Shown: positions 62,879-64,000 of the stretch, in pieces | Layout: every line of letters starts with the position of its first letter | Position numbering within the stretch: the stretch's first letter is position 1 | Origin: an uncultured Maribacter sp. | Lineage (GTDB): Bacteria > Bacteroidota > Bacteroidia > Flavobacteriales > Flavobacteriaceae | DNA length: 64,000 nucleotides | Direction: 5' to 3' | Assembly: GCA_947493885.1 (NCBI GenBank) | Contig: CANLTE010000003.1 | Location: 372,001-436,000 of the forward strand | The notes under the pieces: model-generated | Database searches by the model: none | What the model was told of the DNA's origin: nothing | What the model saw: the letters and a program-made list of their open reading frames with translations, nothing else | Position numbers and translations under genes: made by a program

Positions 62879-62965
62879 AACTTTGAAAGTTGTTAATTAA
62901 TACTAATCTTAGGCGATTGGTTTTATTGACAGTTATAGTGGGAAAGCGGCAATTTTCCCACTTTT

Positions 62966-63940
62966 TTATTTAATCATCCACTCATTTGTTTCTGGATTTA
63001 GGTTATACGTAAAGTTTTTAGTGTCTTGCAACACCTCTAATATGTGTTTTACTGGGGTTGATTTATCAAAAACAGCCGTAAATCTAGACTCGGCAATAGT
63101 TGTATTCTTAAATATTAGTTTAATATTCAACTGATTATTAAGGTCATCAGCAATATCTCTAAATGCCATATTTTCAAATCTGATTTTGTTTTCTCTCCAT
63201 AGCAACACAGCTTTCTTATTCTGAATGGTCGATTTTAAAGGAATACCATCTACTTTTAGAATTTTAATATTGTCATTGGGTATCATGATGATTTTCTCAT
63301 CAAAATAATTTTCTGAAGTCACTTCTACCTTACCCGTTAAAAGTGTAGTTTCTAAATAGCTATTTTCTGGATAGGCTTTCACATTAAAGCTGGTACCCAA
63401 AGCCTTTACGATTACATGGTCTGGTGTTTCTACAGTAAAAGGATGCTCTTTGTCTTTGGCTACTTCAAAAAAGGCTTCTCCATTTAATTGGATGGTTCTG
63501 GGCGCGTCTTTTTTATATGAAATATTACTTCCTGAGTTTAACCAAACTGTTGAACCATCTGGAAGTTCAACTTTCTTTTCTTCTCCAAAATTTGTGGCTA
63601 TGGCTACAGTGTTATTTGAGAAACTTTGGTAAGCAATACCTGCAATTGAAATGAACAACACGACCACTGCGGCGTATTTAAAATACTTTTGTAATCTGTT
63701 ATTTTTCTTAACCGTTGGTGCTACTGTCTCAAAGAATTTAGCTTTTTCATCTTCTACATTTATACTTTCTGTATATGGATTTTCTGCTGTTGTCTCGTAA
63801 AGTTTAGCAATAGTATTGAAACGTTGTTCATTAAAATCAGGTGAGTTTTTCCAAGTCTCAATTTTACTTAGAATGGTTTCATCTGCAGTTTTGGAAACAT
63901 AGGCCCAAATCTCAGTATCTTCAACTATGTTGTCTTTCAT
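62966..63940 (-). CDS. FecR-family anti-sigma factor
   Basis: The 324-residue protein has a cytoplasmic N-terminal region, one membrane helix at about residues 88-106 (YAAVVVLFISIAGIAYQ), and a periplasmic FecR domain with ELPDGSTVWLNSGSNISY and VKALGTSFNVKAYPENSYLETTLL. A C-terminal DUF4974-type domain has IRFENMAFRDIADDL. It relays the ligand-bound state of the STN receptor to an ECF sigma factor, which should lie just beyond the window end. It precedes the STN receptor by 87 bases. Confidence 0.92.
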   Translation of the reverse strand: MKDNIVEDTEIWAYVSKTADETILSKIETWKNSPDFNEQRFNTIAKLYETTAENPYTESINVEDEKAKFFETVAPTVKKNNRLQKYFKYAAVVVLFISIAGIAYQSFSNNTVAIATNFGEEKKVELPDGSTVWLNSGSNISYKKDAPRTIQLNGEAFFEVAKDKEHPFTVETPDHVIVKALGTSFNVKAYPENSYLETTLLTGKVEVTSENYFDEKIIMIPNDNIKILKVDGIPLKSTIQNKKAVLLWRENKIRFENMAFRDIADDLNNQLNIKLIFKNTTIAESRFTAVFDKSTPVKHILEVLQDTKNFTYNLNPETNEWMIK

Positions 63941-64000
63941 AATTAGGTATTTACTAAAAGACGTTTGTCAACCAGTAACACCCTATTTTTATTTTACAAA

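Noticed and set aside
1-64000. CRISPR arrays, rRNA, tRNA genes and intact transposases
   Set aside because: None was found by eye in either strand. Short or divergent tRNAs could be missed without a covariance search.

Overview
The window is a low-GC chromosomal segment from a marine-type member of the Flavobacteriaceae (Bacteroidetes). The evidence is the density of lipoproteins and TonB-dependent receptors, a FecR/STN-receptor/DUF4249 transduction locus, a GH16 agarase-like enzyme, a CE2-type esterase, a DUF1080 lipoprotein, a LytS/LytTR pair, and Bacteroidetes-style promoters (TTTG ... TAnnTTTG) in place of sigma70 boxes. No rRNA, tRNA, CRISPR array or intact insertion sequence was seen.

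Layout. 0-10 kb: an unidentified partial gene, a small membrane protein, the agarase/porphyranase-like lipoprotein, an OmpA-like coiled-coil protein, an FMN glutamate-synthase-like protein, an M20D peptidase, a UvrD/PcrA helicase, an NmrA-like protein and a TsaC/Sua5 protein. 10-16.3 kb: a DEAD/DEAH helicase, then a sugar locus of GntR regulator, GH36 alpha-galactosidase-like enzyme and SGLT-type symporter. 16.3-19.4 kb: SDR, AhpD-like protein, flavin amine oxidase and AraC regulator, tightly packed. 19.5-26.5 kb: LpxD, DEAD-box helicase, then arginine decarboxylase, agmatinase and a deoxyhypusine-synthase-like protein, which together suggest a putrescine-to-homospermidine route. Upstream of this operon lies a compact sequence that folds into a three-way junction with a loop-tail pseudoknot. 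26.6-34.4 kb: SGNH/CE2 esterase, DMT transporter, a three-gene envelope operon (YwqK/MORN-like protein, DUF2490 barrel, MORN protein), Mpo1-like protein, DUF1080 protein and a degenerate Rossmann protein.

34.6-43.5 kb is the clearest accessory region: AraC regulator, ParDE toxin-antitoxin, three copies of a short structured repeat, an HxlR regulator cut off exactly at one repeat, a locally GC-richer AhpD-like gene and a GC-richer cytochrome c/PQQ dehydrogenase, two secreted lipoproteins, and a protein built from two copies of an unrecognised His-containing domain. 43.6-51.4 kb: Crp/Fnr regulator, secreted esterase, class-C-type serine hydrolase, PD40-like lipoprotein, LytS/LytR pair, membrane AraC regulator and a membrane-anchored DJ-1/Hsp31-like protein.

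51.6-58.2 kb: a small His/Cys protein followed by an operon in which an ABC ATPase, a TonB-dependent siderophore-type receptor and two DUF3526-like ABC-2 permeases are translationally packed and closed by a strong terminator. 58.2-64 kb (minus strand): a DUF4097 remnant, a DUF4386 protein, and a FecR - TonB receptor - DUF4249 operon. In that receptor the STN domain and the rest are in different frames, separated at an A8 run.

The best candidates for something new are the structured RNA before speA, the A8 frameshift in the STN receptor, the repeat family that borders the accessory genes and truncates HxlR, and the ABC/TonB hybrid operon.
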